A stretch of 64,000 bases of DNA from Chrysophaeum taylorii (GCA_029834535.1 JAQMWT010000084.1:72001-136000); one strand, 5' to 3'; shown: positions 7,843 through 18,719, numbered from the stretch's first letter. Translations and numbers: made by a program. The notes: generated by a model from the letters alone, not told the origin.

Positions 7843-8910
7843 GTGCAGGCCAGTAAGTTCACCTAGTCCCAATCTCTAACCCCAGCATTTTCACCCCGTT
7901 AAGTTCACCTAGTCCCAATCTCTAACCCCAGTAAATTCGGCGTAAAGTTAGTTAGTTAGTTAAAACCCAATCTATATAGTTCGGCGTAAACCCACACCCA
8001 CTCACCCCACTCTCCTTTGAGCTCGTCGCTCTCACCCCCGCCAATCTAAGCTGCTTTGACCCGCACACGCCGCTAAGCTTTGAGTTTATTCTAAAAGCCC
8101 CAGTAAGTTTGCGCTTGGTCTCACTAAGTTCACCTAATCCCAATCTCTAACCCCAGTAAGTTCACCTGGTTCCAGCAAGTTCACCTGGTCCCAGTAAGTT
8201 CACCTACAGTGCGCGTGTAGACGCCGTGAGGGGGCTTATCGGTATTGCGCAGCACGTGTGGGGTAGGGTGGAGTCGTCGACCCAGATGAGTATATCCTCG
8301 GGGATGCCGATCGACAGAGAGCCACGTAGAGCTGGACGTGGCAGAAGACGGGCTTGGGAAAGAGGACGCCGACCTCGCGGGACGTCTGGCCCTGGCTCTT
8401 GTTGATCGTTTGGCGTAGGCGGGCATACAGGTTGGAGGAGCCTCGGTGACAACGACACGATCGATCATGTATCTGGTACCGTTGCAGTGGCCGTGCGACG
8501 GGTCGAGGTTGCGAAGACATTAAGCTCGCGATCAAAGTCAGCATGCCGTTGGTTGTCACGGAGTTGAAAACTCTACTGTAAAGAGCGAGGCGTCGTCTTC
8601 CGACCCAGCCTAGTCAGCCGAAAAGAACTCCGACGCCTCGTCTCCGGGAAAAAAAGGCCGCGGTCATGCGCACGTTGTCAGCATCGACAACATCGTTTCG
8701 ACGGGGCGTGAGAATGGCGCGCTGAAAGAGCCGCCGCGGGTCGTGGAAATAGTCTGCGAGGTCGCCGTAGACGGCTTGGAGGATCACTGTCTGGCTCTCG
8801 CGTCTACCTGATCCTTACTCTCGCGCCTACCTGATCCTTACCCTAAATCGAGGGACAGACAGACAAACAAACAGACAGACAGACAAACATCTGTCGATTA
8901 GTAGTTTAGG
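7843..8910 (-). mobile_element. Helitron-derived 1-kb repeat, unit A
   Basis: First of five copies of a unit that begins GTGCAGGCCAGTAAG and ends in a (GACA)n tract plus GTAGTTTAGG. The left ~370 bp is a degenerate minisatellite of CAGTAAGTTCACCTGGTCC. On the minus strand the middle encodes the C-terminus of a PIF1-like Helitron helicase: LRQTINKSQGQT, VGVLFPKPVF and HVQLYVALCR, with frameshifts. Upstream in the minus sense is a decayed segment related to the QRAILTPRRNDV motif of unit B. No intact ORF remains, so this is a fossil or non-autonomous unit. It shares with unit B a roughly 10-bp deletion near 8417 that is absent in units C, D and E. Confidence 0.7.
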
Positions 8911-9960
8911 ACAAGTGCAGGCCAGTAAGTTCACCTAGTCCCAATCTCTAACCCTAGTAAGTTCAGGTCTGGTCCCAGTAAGTTCACCTAGTCAGTTAGT
9001 TCACTTAGTCCCAATCTCTATCCCGGCGTAAACCCACTCGTGCTCACGCCCACTCACCCCACTCTCCTTTGAGCTCGTCGCTCTCACCTCCGCTAATCTA
9101 AGCCGCTTTGATCCGCACGCGCCGCCAACCTTTGAGTTTGAGTTGTCAAAAAACTCCAGTAAGTTCACCTGGTCCCAGTAAGTTCACCTGGTCACTCGGT
9201 TCACCTAGTCCCAATCTCAAACCCCAGTAAGTTCACGTGGTCCCAGTAAGTTCACCTACAGTGCGCGTGTAGACGCCGGGAGGGGGCTTATCGGTATTGC
9301 GCAGCACGTGTGGGGTAGGGTGGAGTCGTCGACCCAGATGAGTATATCCTCGGGGATGCCGATCGACAGAGAGCCACGTAGAGCTGGACGTGGCAGAAGA
9401 CGGGCTTGGGAAAGAGGACGCCGACCTCGCGGGACGTCTGGCCCTGGCTCTTGTTGATCGTTTGGCGTAGGCGGGCATACAGGTTGGAGGAGCCTCGGTG
9501 ACAACGACACGATCGATCATGTATCTGGTACCGTTGCAGTGGCCGTGCGACGGGTCGAGGTTGCGAAGACATTAAGCTCGCGATCAAAGTCAGCATGCCG
9601 TTGGTTGTCACGGAGTTGAAAACTCTACTGTAAAGAGCGAGGCGTCGTCTTCCGACCCAGCCTAGTCAGCCGAAAAGAACTCCGACGCCTCGTCTCCGGG
9701 AAAAAAAGGCCGCGGTCATTCATGCGCGCGTTGTCAGCATCGACAACATCGTTTCGACGGGGCGTGAGAATGGCGCGCTGAAAGAGCCGCCGCGGGTCGT
9801 GGAAATAGTCTGCGAGGTCGCCGTAGACGGCTTGGAGGATCACTGTCTGGCTCTCGCGCCTACCTGATCCTTACTCTCGCGCCTACCTGATCCTTACCCT
9901 AAATCGAGGGACAGACAGACAAACAAACAGACAGACAAACATCTGTCGATTAGTAGTTAG
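8911..9960 (-). mobile_element. Helitron-derived 1-kb repeat, unit B
   Basis: Tandem partner of unit A in the same orientation, joined through GTAGTTTAGGACAAGTGCAG. It holds the clearest upstream helicase segment: the minus-strand frame at 9625-9843 reads VYGDLADYFHDP and QRAILTPRRNDV, then a FFPET region like the Helitron helicase stretch before motif V. The KSQGQT and LYVALCR motifs follow in another frame. A pair of 23-bp repeats built on CTACCTGATCCTTACTCTCG lies near 9855-9900. After the unit, 9961-10034 is a short A/G and CCTTAGT repeat stretch with no gene. Confidence 0.7.
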
Positions 9961-10169
9961 GACCCCCACCCAAGAAAAAAAAAGAGGGGGGGGTCCTTAG
10001 TCCTTAGTCCTTAGTAGTGGGAGTACTAGGTCTACTACCGCCGCCGCCATTTGCGAAGGAACGAGAGTGATGCGGCAAGCCGTGATGATGGGGCATGCGA
10101 GGCGGCCCCGAGTGTCGTCGTGAGTTGTCCTCGCAGTCGTTGCGGCGGCGGCGGCGGGCGGTAGAGCTG

Positions 10170-13100
10170 ATGGCAAACGAGGACAAGGCGCAGGGGGAGC
10201 AGGAGATGCTGACGTTGCTTCGGATGAATCTGCAGGCGATGTATCACGGCACGAATTCGAGCGAGCGGCGGTGCGCCGATCGTTTTTTGCAAAAGCTGCA
10301 GCGGGACTCGTCGGGGTGGGGTCTGGCCGACGCGATCCTGGGGGGTCGGACCCCCCTCGCGCCCCTCGAGAACCTCTCCGCGCAGCCGCTCGCGTGCGAA
10401 GCCTTGCTCTTCGCCGCGATGACGCTGCACGTCAAGGTATCGGGCGATCTTCACGAGCTGAGCGGCGAGCAGCAGGTGCAGCTGCGGGAGGCGGCGATCG
10501 AGCACCTGCGGCGGTGGGGCCGGGGGTCGACACCCCCGGCATTGGTGAAGAAGCTCGCGCTCGCGGTCGCGGCTCTGGCCGTGCAGACGAGCTGGCAAGG
10601 CGCGTTGGGCTTCGTCGAGCAACAACTCGGCGAGGCGGGGAGGGCGACGGGGGAAGACGAGGAGAGCGTGGTGCGTGCCACGCGGGCTCGGCTGGTGGCG
10701 GTCGAGCTCCTGACGGCGCTCCCCGAGCAGTGCGCGTCGCGGCGGTTGTGCGTGAATCGCGCGCGTCGCGACGCGTACGCTTCGCTGCTCGCGTCGGCGA
10801 GCGGCGGCGCCGTCGCGGCGGCGACGAGCGTGGTCGCCGCGACGAGCGCCGATCTGGCGCGGGGCTCGCTCGGCGCGTTGGCGACCCAGGCGGCCACGAG
10901 GCTCAACGCGCGGTGCTTCGCGTGCCTCCAGTCGTGGATGTGCTGGAGCGAGATCGAGGCGGACGTGCTCGCGTCCAACCCGTTGTTTCTGGGCGCGTTC
11001 GACGCCCTCTGGGGAGGGCGCGCCGACCTCTTCGACGTGGCGGCCGACGTGGTCGTGGAGGCCCTCCGCGCCTACGACTGCTCGGTCCCTTCGAACGCGC
11101 CCCTCGTGAGCGCCGTCGCGCCGCGCGTCATGGCCCTCCGGCCGCAGTTCGAGGCGGCGGGCGGCGACGAGGACGCGGCGCTCGGGTACGCGCGCGTGTT
11201 CTGCGAGATGGGAGAGGCGTACATCGTGCCTTTGATGGCGTCGACCCCCAGAACGCCTCCCAGCTCCTCGCGATCGTCGATTTGGAAATAGGGTGCGCGG
11301 CGCACCCGAGCCGGAAAGTCGCGGGCCTCGCGCTCCGCTTCTTCTACAAGTTGGCGCGCGCGTGGACCGAGTTCGACGAGGCGGCCAAGGCGACGCTCCG
11401 ACCGGTCCTCGACGAGCCCTTTTCGCGCCTCGTGACCATATGCGTGCGCCACGCCCGCCGCACCGAAGACGACGGCACGGCCGACCAGTTCGCCTTGGAC
11501 GAACTCGCGTTGAGCGAGGAATTTAGCCGTCATCGCCAGGACGTCGGCGACGCGCTCGGCGACTGCGCGTCGTTCCTGGGCTCGGACGCAATCGTCGAGA
11601 AGATCGGCGCCGAGCTCCAGCGCGCGACGACCGACCCGACCAACGCGAACGACGCGATCGAAGCCTGCTTCTTCGCCCTCAAGGCCGTTTCGGAATGGGT
11701 CGGCGACGACGACGCGACCGTGCTTCCCGGCGCGTTCCGCCTCCTCCACGGGCTCCCGCGCGACTGGGCGCCCGCGCTCCGGACGGGCGCGGCCATGGTC
11801 GGGGCCTACGCGACCTGGCTCAAGGCCCACGCCCACGAGTTCCTGGAGCCCCTCTTTTCCTTTTTGGTCGCGCAGCTCGAGACGACCGCCGCGCGGAACG
11901 CGGCGCGCGCCGCGAGGCAGCACCACCAGCACCAGCACCAGCACCAGTCGGCGCCCGCCCGACATCGCCCGCCCGGGGCCGGCGGCGGGCCCTCGGTCGC
12001 CGCCAAGTCCCTCAAGGCCGTGTGCCACGTATGCGCCCCTCAACTCGCTGCCGTCGGCGGGGTCCTCGACCTGCGCGACCGCGTGCGGCCCGCGGGCGTC
12101 GCGCTCCGCGACGAGCTCGAGGTCCTCGAGGGCCTCGGCCACGTCGTCTCGGCGACCGACGCCTACGATGCCCTCGCTTCCGGCTTCGAGCGCCTCGTCG
12201 CCCCCCCCGCGATGGCCCTCGCGAACTTCGCCTCCGCCTCGGAGGCGACCGACCCTAAACTCGTCGTCGACGACCTCGAACGGCTCACGTCGATCGTCCG
12301 TTGCGCGACGCCGTCGCACAAAGTCCTCCAAACCCGACCCCACCCCGTCCTCACGGCCGTCGAGCGCCTCTGGCCCGTCTTCGAGGCCCTCGCCGACCGC
12401 TACCGCGGCAACCCCCACCTCATCGAGCGCCTCTGCCGCTGCTACAAGCACTCGATGCGCAGCTGCCGCGCCCGCTTCGAACCCATGCTCGACAACATGA
12501 TCCAACATCTCACGCGACATTTCGCCCTCGCGCCCCTCTCCTCCTACGTCTATGCCTCCTCCATCTGCATCACCGAGTTCGGCCACGACCGCACCAAGGA
12601 GCGCGTCCTCTTCGAGATGCTCTCTGCCATATCGTCGACCGTCTTCAGCCTCCTACGCGCGCTCGACGACTTCCGCGACAGACCCGACACCGTCGAGGAA
12701 TTCTTCTACCTCGCCTCGCGCTTCCTCGACTATTGCCCCGACGAGCTCGTCAAGAGCCCCCTCCTCGCCAGCATCCTCCGCTGCGGGGTCGTCGGCCTCG
12801 CCCTCGAACACCGCGAGGCCCAGCGCGGCGTCCTCCACTGCTTCGAGCGCGCCGTCGTCGTCGCCCTCGCCTCCCACCAACCACCCCGAAGACAAAGCGA
12901 CCCCGCAGACCTCGAGAGGACCCAGGCCATCCACCGCCTCCTCCACGACGACGGCGAAGGCCTCGGCCGCGAAATTTCGAACGGCATCCTCAAGGCCCTC
13001 ACCGGCGAGCTCCCCGCGTACGCTCTCGACGACGGCAACGGCTCCCTCGTCGGCGTCCTCTGGAAGCTCAGACACTTCTGCCCCGCCGACCTCCCCCGCT

Positions 13101-13353
13101 GGTGCGCGCAGAGCCTCCTCGACGTCCCCGACCGCTTCGCCTCCAACGACATCAAGCAGGACCTCCTCAACAGCATCTCCGCCCACCCCCCCAAAAAAGA
13201 ACCATTCTGCGAAGTGAGTCGGGTTGTTTCTTTCTTCTTTCTCTCTTCTCGCCGCTCCTTCTCCTTCTCCTTCTCATTCCCTCCCTCCCTCCCGCGCAGG
13301 CCCTCCTCGTCTTCTCGGCGAGATGTCGCGACCTCGCCAAGGTCCTCCGCTGA
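10170..13353 (+). CDS. Transportin-3/importin-13-like nuclear import receptor
   Basis: Karyopherin-beta of the TNPO3/Mtr10 class, which carries SR-type and other cargo into the nucleus under Ran control. The importin N-terminal domain shows NLQAMYHGTNSSERRCADRF, LQKLQRDSSGW and EALLFAAMTLHVKV. The rest is HEAT-like helices, including LLHGLPRDWAPALRTGAAMV, YKHSMRSCRARFEPML and SICITEFGHD. The frame changes at a CCCCC run (11245-11249): one more C would join LMAST to PQNASQLLAIVDLEIG, so a homopolymer error is likely. An 86-nt intron (13214-13299, GTGAGT...CGCAG) joins KKEPFCE to ALLVFSARCRDLAKVLR and the stop. The start ATG at 10170 gives MANEDKAQ; length is about 1,030 residues, normal for the family. 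Confidence 0.85.
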
Positions 13354-14035
13354 GCGTAGGTCGTCGAGCCTCCGAAGACGACGACGACGGCGACCGACGT
13401 CGCGTTCCATGCCGGCGGCCCTCCGTTCCACCCGCCGCAAAAGCCGCCGTGGGCTCTGCTTGTACCACGTCTTTGCGCCCACACGATATTGATCAATATT
13501 ATGGGGGCGCCCGCTCGGCCGCTTCTGGTCTTCTCCTTGTAAGTCGCCGCCGCTCCTGCTCCAGAGGAGGTGGGTCCTCTCGATTTCCCCTCGAGCTCCC
13601 CTCGAGATCTCGCGTGCGTCCACGACCCCGAGTCGGCTCCTACCCCTAATAAAGTTAGTCCTGGGGACCGCACCACCGACTCCTAATTCTTGCGATCTAG
13701 GAAGACCCTTCCACCACCACAAGTCGTCGTCGTCGTCGTCGTGTTTCCGTCTCGCTCTTTAAAATTTTCTTTGTGTTTTACCGGCCGGCGGCGGGGTGGA
13801 AATTAAACAGAAAGGCTCCTGCTTTTCGCCACAGGCATCAGCAGCAGCCCTTCGGCTGCAGCATCACCCGGGAGACGGAGCACTGCTCACCACCACCACA
13901 CTTCGCTGAACGAACGAACGAACGAACGAACGAACAAACAACGTGTCTGGTTCGAAGACGCGGCCCCGCCACCTCCTCATGCAGCAGCACTTAGAGAAGA
14001 GCGAGGAGTCGGCGGCTATCAGAGCAGCTGAAATC
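13354..14035. other. Intergenic, convergent 3' ends, no gene
   Basis: Lies between the 3' ends of the transportin-like gene (plus) and the tyrosinase-like gene (minus). It contains a (CGT)n stretch near 13724-13740 and a (GAAC)n microsatellite at 13907-13935. ORFs here are low-complexity shadows; nothing else recognised. Confidence 0.6.
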
Positions 14036-15859
14036 TCAGTCCGCCTGCTTCGTAGCTGCTGCGGCCAGGATGGACTGGTCGCCGATGACGCCTCCGTCGC
14101 AGCCCGGCCACGACGTAAGACTGTCGTAGACGTAGGGCATGGCGGTCGAGTACGGGTGGATGAGCTTGTAGAATTCGCCGTTCGTGAGGAGGTCGGGAAA
14201 AAGATTGTCAAACGGGAGGATATCCGCCTCGCGATGCCCTGGACACGTCCCGCGAGTGCACTCGGGCATATGCATGCCGACGACGCCCGTCCAGTCGCAG
14301 ACGACGCCCGTGTCCGAGGCGAGGTCGGGGCTATGCTCGTATCCCCACGTCTCGTCGTAGTCGAGGATACCTCTGGCCTTGAGGATGCGCGCGTACTGGA
14401 GGAAACGCTCGGCGTTGCCGTGGAGCGGCCAGAAGAGCGGGTCCTGCGGCGCGGCCGACGTGAAGAGCTCACCCGGAAATCCGATCTGGCACAAGGCGCG
14501 GAGCATCTCGTCCGACGAGACGTTTTGGCCTCCAAAGTAGGCTTCGAGGGCAAAAGCGCCCGTGGTATTGAGGACGTCGCTGGGCGAGCGGCCTCCGAGG
14601 ATCTCGGTTGGGCAGTCGCAGCGGCACTCGGATTGCGGCACGTCCTTGGAACATTTTTCGGGACATCGCGAATAGCCTTGTCGCCAGAGGAACTTTGCAA
14701 ACAACAAGAACATGACGGCGTTGAGTTCTTTTTTGTTGCTGTCGACGACTTTCGTGGTGGTCGCCGAGTTCCAGATTCTGCGATCCCAACCCCAGTATCC
14801 GCCGAGCATGATGTGGACGGGCCCGTGGAAGCCGCCGTTGAGCTGGTTGAACGTTTGGCCGATCCAAACGTTGGCCATGAGAGCCTCCGAAAACTCCTCG
14901 CACGAGGGAAACGTACTAAAACCGCCCGCGTATTCGCCGAGGACGTAGGACGAACGCATCACGAAGGGGACCTTGTTGGTGTTCCAGGGCGAGCGCAACA
15001 AGCCGTACGGATTGGTTACGTTCGAGTAGGCGCGCGCGTGCTCCATAATACCCGTGTATCCCCAGCGCCCCGCGTCGACGACGTGGTCGGTGTTGTTCGG
15101 ATTGGCCGGCCCAAACCAATCAAAGATCGGCGAGGTGGCCCACTTTTTGCCGTAGGCTGCCGCGTCGAACGTGTAGTCCCAATACGGAACCGCCGTCCGC
15201 GAATCGACCGAGGTTAGAGACTTCTCCAGCTGCCAGGTGATGGCGACGTGGTGGTTCATAAAGCCCGCGTCGTCGTGCCAGTGATCGCACTCTCTCGACG
15301 CCGCGCCGTACAGGTGTTCTCGCACGAGCCACGCGATGCTCAGAAAATCCGGCCCAAATCTTTCGAGTCCCTCGTCGTCGGGCGTCGAGTATACCGTATG
15401 GAGCGCCGACAGAAATCGCTCGCGCTCGGGGGGGGGGAGGCTCCTGATTTCGCGCCGCACGCGTCGCGCCGACACCGCGTACAATTCGACCTTCGTACTC
15501 TTCGCGACGATCACTTCCACCGCGTATTCGCCAGGACCGGGGTAGTGCGCTTCGAACAACGAGGTGACGACATCGCTCTTCGCGACGACCCTTCCGGCCC
15601 GAACCACGCGCCATTCCCCGGCCTCGAAAGTCGTCAGCTGGTGTCGCGTCGGCACAGCGACGTCGACGAGGTGCTCAAACGGGTACAACGCGTCGCCGAT
15701 TGGCCCATCGCCGTACATATTGCTCACCCGAAGCTCTCTCTCTCGAACCGCCAAGCTCAACGCCCAACCGACGGGTGGTCCTGACACCCGGAGAATGACG
15801 ACGCCGATTGTCGCACTACCTAGCAACCAGAGCCGCAGTCTCGGCGTCATCATCATCAT
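14036..15859 (-). CDS. Tyrosinase-like copper protein with N-terminal membrane anchor
   Basis: A 607-residue type-3 copper protein. An N-terminal hydrophobic segment (LWLLGSATIGVVILRV, residues 10-25) suggests a signal anchor and luminal or extracellular location. CuA-side residues are in DHWHDDAGFMNHHVAITWQL, followed by the tyrosinase PYWDYT. CuB is formed by FHGPVHIMLGG (H-x3-H) and DPLFWPLHGNAERF, the usual DPxFWxHHxxxDR. Between these lies a Cys-rich insert (CPEKCSKDVPQSECRCDCP) not typical of fungal or animal enzymes. The family oxidises phenols or o-diphenols with O2, or carries oxygen in haemocyanins; substrate cannot be assigned. Predicted N-glycosylation sites such as NVT and NNT fit secretion. 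Start is the first of four consecutive Met codons. Confidence 0.8.
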   Translation of the reverse strand: MMMMTPRLRLWLLGSATIGVVILRVSGPPVGWALSLAVRERELRVSNMYGDGPIGDALYPFEHLVDVAVPTRHQLTTFEAGEWRVVRAGRVVAKSDVVTSLFEAHYPGPGEYAVEVIVAKSTKVELYAVSARRVRREIRSLPPPERERFLSALHTVYSTPDDEGLERFGPDFLSIAWLVREHLYGAASRECDHWHDDAGFMNHHVAITWQLEKSLTSVDSRTAVPYWDYTFDAAAYGKKWATSPIFDWFGPANPNNTDHVVDAGRWGYTGIMEHARAYSNVTNPYGLLRSPWNTNKVPFVMRSSYVLGEYAGGFSTFPSCEEFSEALMANVWIGQTFNQLNGGFHGPVHIMLGGYWGWDRRIWNSATTTKVVDSNKKELNAVMFLLFAKFLWRQGYSRCPEKCSKDVPQSECRCDCPTEILGGRSPSDVLNTTGAFALEAYFGGQNVSSDEMLRALCQIGFPGELFTSAAPQDPLFWPLHGNAERFLQYARILKARGILDYDETWGYEHSPDLASDTGVVCDWTGVVGMHMPECTRGTCPGHREADILPFDNLFPDLLTNGEFYKLIHPYSTAMPYVYDSLTSWPGCDGGVIGDQSILAAAATKQAD

Positions 15860-16064
15860 AATGCAATTTTGTTTTCGGCCCGCCGCCCTACCAACTTATA
15901 ATATTTAATTATTATTGTGTCTAACGCCTCGCAGTATTATTAACGAATTGAAGAAGAAGCACAAGGAGGAGGGAGGACAGTACTGGCTGCCTGATCTGAA
16001 ACTCAAACCGCGCGTGGCGCTCGGGGCTGGGTCCCCGAACGAAAGGATTAATAACGGATCATAA

Positions 16065-17192
16065 TTAGGCGAGGGGGGCTCGCCAGGCGGGGATGGCGCG
16101 GCCGACGTACTTGAGGTCGTAGGCTCCACCAAACACGGGCCTAGCGTGGGCAACGGTGCAGTCTCGGTCAAGCTGGGCGTCGTCGAGGTCGTCCGCGGCG
16201 AATTCGCGGAATTTGGAGGCGGAGGTAGGCCTTCGGAGGCGGGCAGCGTCGGGGGCCGCACGCGGCACGAGGGCGTCGGCGATCCTCTTGAGGCGGAGGT
16301 CCTCGCGGTCCCTCTTGGTGGACTTGGCTCGAGTGCGGTGCCACCGGTCTCGAGCCGTCTCGATCGCGCGCTTTGCGTTGTAGTCGAGGTCGGCCTTGGC
16401 TGGCTTTGGGGCGGGGGCGACGGGGGCGGTCTGGTTCTGAGAGCGTCGCTGCTGCCTGTAGGCCTGGAGCTTGGCGCGGTCGTCGGCGAGGCGCGCCGCG
16501 CGGCGCTCGGCCTGGCGGCGCTTCTCGCGGTCCTCGAGGCGCGCGGCCTCGGCGGTCTCGCGGTCGCGGTCCCGGTCCCTCAAGAAGCGCCAGGCCTTGG
16601 CGGCAGCCTTGGTCGCTTCTCTCGCGTCGCGCTCTCTTGCGGCCTCGCGCTTCGCCTCGGCTCGGTCGCCCCTCTTGGCAATCCGCTTCTCCAGTCTCGT
16701 CGTCTCCGGTCTCGTCGTCGCCCGCGTCGCCTCGCTCGACTCCCCGGCGGCCACGCCGGGCTTCCGCCTCAAACGCTCGAATACCTCCTGTCCGGAGGAG
16801 GAGGAACGCGCCTCGTTTTGCGACGGCCTTGATTCTTCTCGACTCGACGTCCAGCCTTCGAAGCGAAGTCGACTCGCCTCGACCTCGCGACTCAATTGGA
16901 CCTCGGCCCCGCGAAGCTCGTCGTACTCTAGTCGCATGCGCGACCGGAACCCGCGGAGCGCCTCGTCGAACCGCGTCAGGTCCAGCTCGGTCTTGACGCC
17001 GCGCCGCACGCCCTCGACCTGTGCTCGGACAACCGCGAGTTCTGCGCGGTGCGCGCCGAGCTCCCGGTGGAGCTCCTGCGCGGCGGCTCGCCGCTTCTCC
17101 AAAACCTCCTCGCTCTCGCGGACCCCGGCCGAGGCCGTGCTCGCGCGCTGGCACAGGCCGCGGTATTCGGCGGACCATAACTTGAAATCCAT
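16065..17192 (-). CDS. Coiled-coil protein of unknown function
   Basis: A 375-residue charged protein starting MDFKLWSAEYRGLCQ. Residues about 20-130 and 190-260 are Arg/Glu/Ala-rich heptad sequence (for example EEVLEKRRAAAQELHRELGA and EDREKRRQAERRAARLADDR), so long coiled coils are expected. The C-terminus has a more ordered segment, ARPVFGGAYDLKYVGRAIPA. I do not recognise a family. It is divergently arranged with the glycosyltransferase gene, whose ATG is 81 bp away, implying a shared promoter. No signal peptide or membrane segment is visible. It is annotated as real because of its single long ORF, clean start and GC-rich third-position bias like neighbouring genes. Confidence 0.65.
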   Translation of the reverse strand: MDFKLWSAEYRGLCQRASTASAGVRESEEVLEKRRAAAQELHRELGAHRAELAVVRAQVEGVRRGVKTELDLTRFDEALRGFRSRMRLEYDELRGAEVQLSREVEASRLRFEGWTSSREESRPSQNEARSSSSGQEVFERLRRKPGVAAGESSEATRATTRPETTRLEKRIAKRGDRAEAKREAARERDAREATKAAAKAWRFLRDRDRDRETAEAARLEDREKRRQAERRAARLADDRAKLQAYRQQRRSQNQTAPVAPAPKPAKADLDYNAKRAIETARDRWHRTRAKSTKRDREDLRLKRIADALVPRAAPDAARLRRPTSASKFREFAADDLDDAQLDRDCTVAHARPVFGGAYDLKYVGRAIPAWRAPLA

Positions 17193-17273
17193 TCTCGTGC
17201 TACTACTAATTCATAAGCGAATGAAAAAAAATAAATAAATAACCGCCATCATTTTTTGTTGTTTGTTTGTTTC

Positions 17274-18719
17274 ATGGGCGTTGTTGTTGTTCTGCTTGTG
17301 GTAGTGCTCTGGGGGCTCACCACCCACGGCAAGACGAGAGTGAGGTACTTGTCGGGCTACCCCGCCGCAAGCGTCAAGGTCGTCGCCGCGCAGCAATGGC
17401 TGCCCCCCGGGAGTAGGGAGTCGCTGCTGTTCAGCACCGCAGCCGAGAAGGCTGCGTGGTGCCGGCGATGGTGGGCTACCGTCGAGAAAAGCCCCAAAGT
17501 CGTCGGAAAACGGTGGTCCCGGATCTGTCCTGCTCCCGCCTCGAAGCAAAAAGCAACGCGCGAAGCGCGCCAATGGAGCGCGTGCCGCGTGAAGCGGTTC
17601 GTCGCCGCCGTAACAAACGGCGAGGTAACCGTCGCGCGCGACAAGCCAGCCGGCGGAGCGATCGTGGCCAACCGCACCCACGCGTTTCCGGTGCATTTGA
17701 ACACGATTATGTCGTCGCCCAGAACAAAAATTACGTCGCGCTTCGACGTTCCGATTGCGCACACCTTTGGCGGACTCTCCGTCCACGCCGCGCACCTCAT
17801 CAACCAAATTCCCAGATTGGTCGCGCTCGCGCGGAACGTCCCTAGGGGGACAAAGGTCCTCGTCTTCAACACGCGGCTGCACCGCGAATTCGTCGATTTG
17901 TTCCGCCGCCGCGATGTCATTCCCCAACACCTCGAGATCAAGTTCGTGCCGCCCGCCGCGCGCACCTTCTCGGCCCCGACAGTCTACTTTGCCGGCGAGG
18001 CCGTCGAGACCGAGAAGGGCTGGTATACCTTGGAGGAGGAGATCTGCTCCTGGCAACTCACGACAAATCGCACCGAAATCCGCGACCTCCTCGACGCCGG
18101 TCTAGGAAAAGAGGACACCGTCGGCGACGACGCGCCGGTCGTTTGTCGCGCGCCCGGCCGCGACGACTGCGGCGTCGAGGCGCTCGTCGTGAGCCGCGAG
18201 GACGCGACCTCGCGCTCCGTCAAGAACCACGACGACCTCCTACGCGCCGTACGAACCGCCCTCGCCGACTCGACCCGCTGCGCCGTCACCGTCCGCGTCT
18301 TCGTTGGCCGCGATCACCGCGTCGCCGCGACCGAGCGCATCTGGCGTCGCGCCGACCTCGTCGTCGCGCCCCACGGCGCAGCCCTTGCTTTTATGCTCTT
18401 CATGCGACCCGGCACCCACGTCATCGAACTCGGATACTACTATTCTGACCCCTCCACCACTTCCTGGAAGAAAAAGAAGAAGGAGGAGACAAACAACAAC
18501 GGCGCCCTCGCGCTCAGCAACGCCAACGGCATGCCCTGGCCCGCGCCTTACTACTGGGTCGTCGCCGTTAGCGCGAGCGTCCACCTCTACGCCTCGATGG
18601 CCAGGGGCTCCTACGGCGGCCCCATGACGGCCAACCTTTCCGACGTCGCGCGCGTCGTCGCAAACCGCGTCGCCCCCGCGCTCCGATTTAGTCGTTCAAA
18701 AAGACAACAACGATTATAG
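17274..18719 (+). CDS. GT61/DUF563-like glycosyltransferase, type II membrane protein
   Basis: A 481-residue predicted Golgi glycosyltransferase. The N-terminus MGVVVVLLVVVLWGL is a short signal anchor. The C-terminal half has the DUF563/GT61 signature DLVVAPHGAALAFMLFMRPG followed by THVIELGYYY, preceded by a nucleotide-sugar region with VRVFVGRDHRVAATERIW. The middle contains GGLSVHAAHLINQIPRLV, like the conserved Asn/His-containing stretch of the family. Members transfer xylose, arabinose or GlcNAc onto glycans; donor and acceptor are not inferable. The first true ATG is 17274; in-frame codons before it lack ATG. It converges on the racemase-family gene with 265 bp between the two stops, in which I see nothing notable. 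Confidence 0.75.
   Translation: MGVVVVLLVVVLWGLTTHGKTRVRYLSGYPAASVKVVAAQQWLPPGSRESLLFSTAAEKAAWCRRWWATVEKSPKVVGKRWSRICPAPASKQKATREARQWSACRVKRFVAAVTNGEVTVARDKPAGGAIVANRTHAFPVHLNTIMSSPRTKITSRFDVPIAHTFGGLSVHAAHLINQIPRLVALARNVPRGTKVLVFNTRLHREFVDLFRRRDVIPQHLEIKFVPPAARTFSAPTVYFAGEAVETEKGWYTLEEEICSWQLTTNRTEIRDLLDAGLGKEDTVGDDAPVVCRAPGRDDCGVEALVVSREDATSRSVKNHDDLLRAVRTALADSTRCAVTVRVFVGRDHRVAATERIWRRADLVVAPHGAALAFMLFMRPGTHVIELGYYYSDPSTTSWKKKKKEETNNNGALALSNANGMPWPAPYYWVVAVSASVHLYASMARGSYGGPMTANLSDVARVVANRVAPALRFSRSKRQQRL

Noticed and set aside
7850-8215. CRISPR-like array of CAGTAAGTTCACCTGG repeats
   Set aside because: Repeats are imperfect with irregular spacing and no unique spacers, in a eukaryotic Helitron-derived unit; it is a minisatellite.
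11240-11260. Intron at the frame change of the transportin-like gene
   Set aside because: No GT...AG pair leaves both sides intact within the available 20-30 bases.
11072-12586. 504-codon ORF on the minus strand
   Set aside because: Antisense shadow of the transportin-like gene, caused by GC-rich third positions; no domain.
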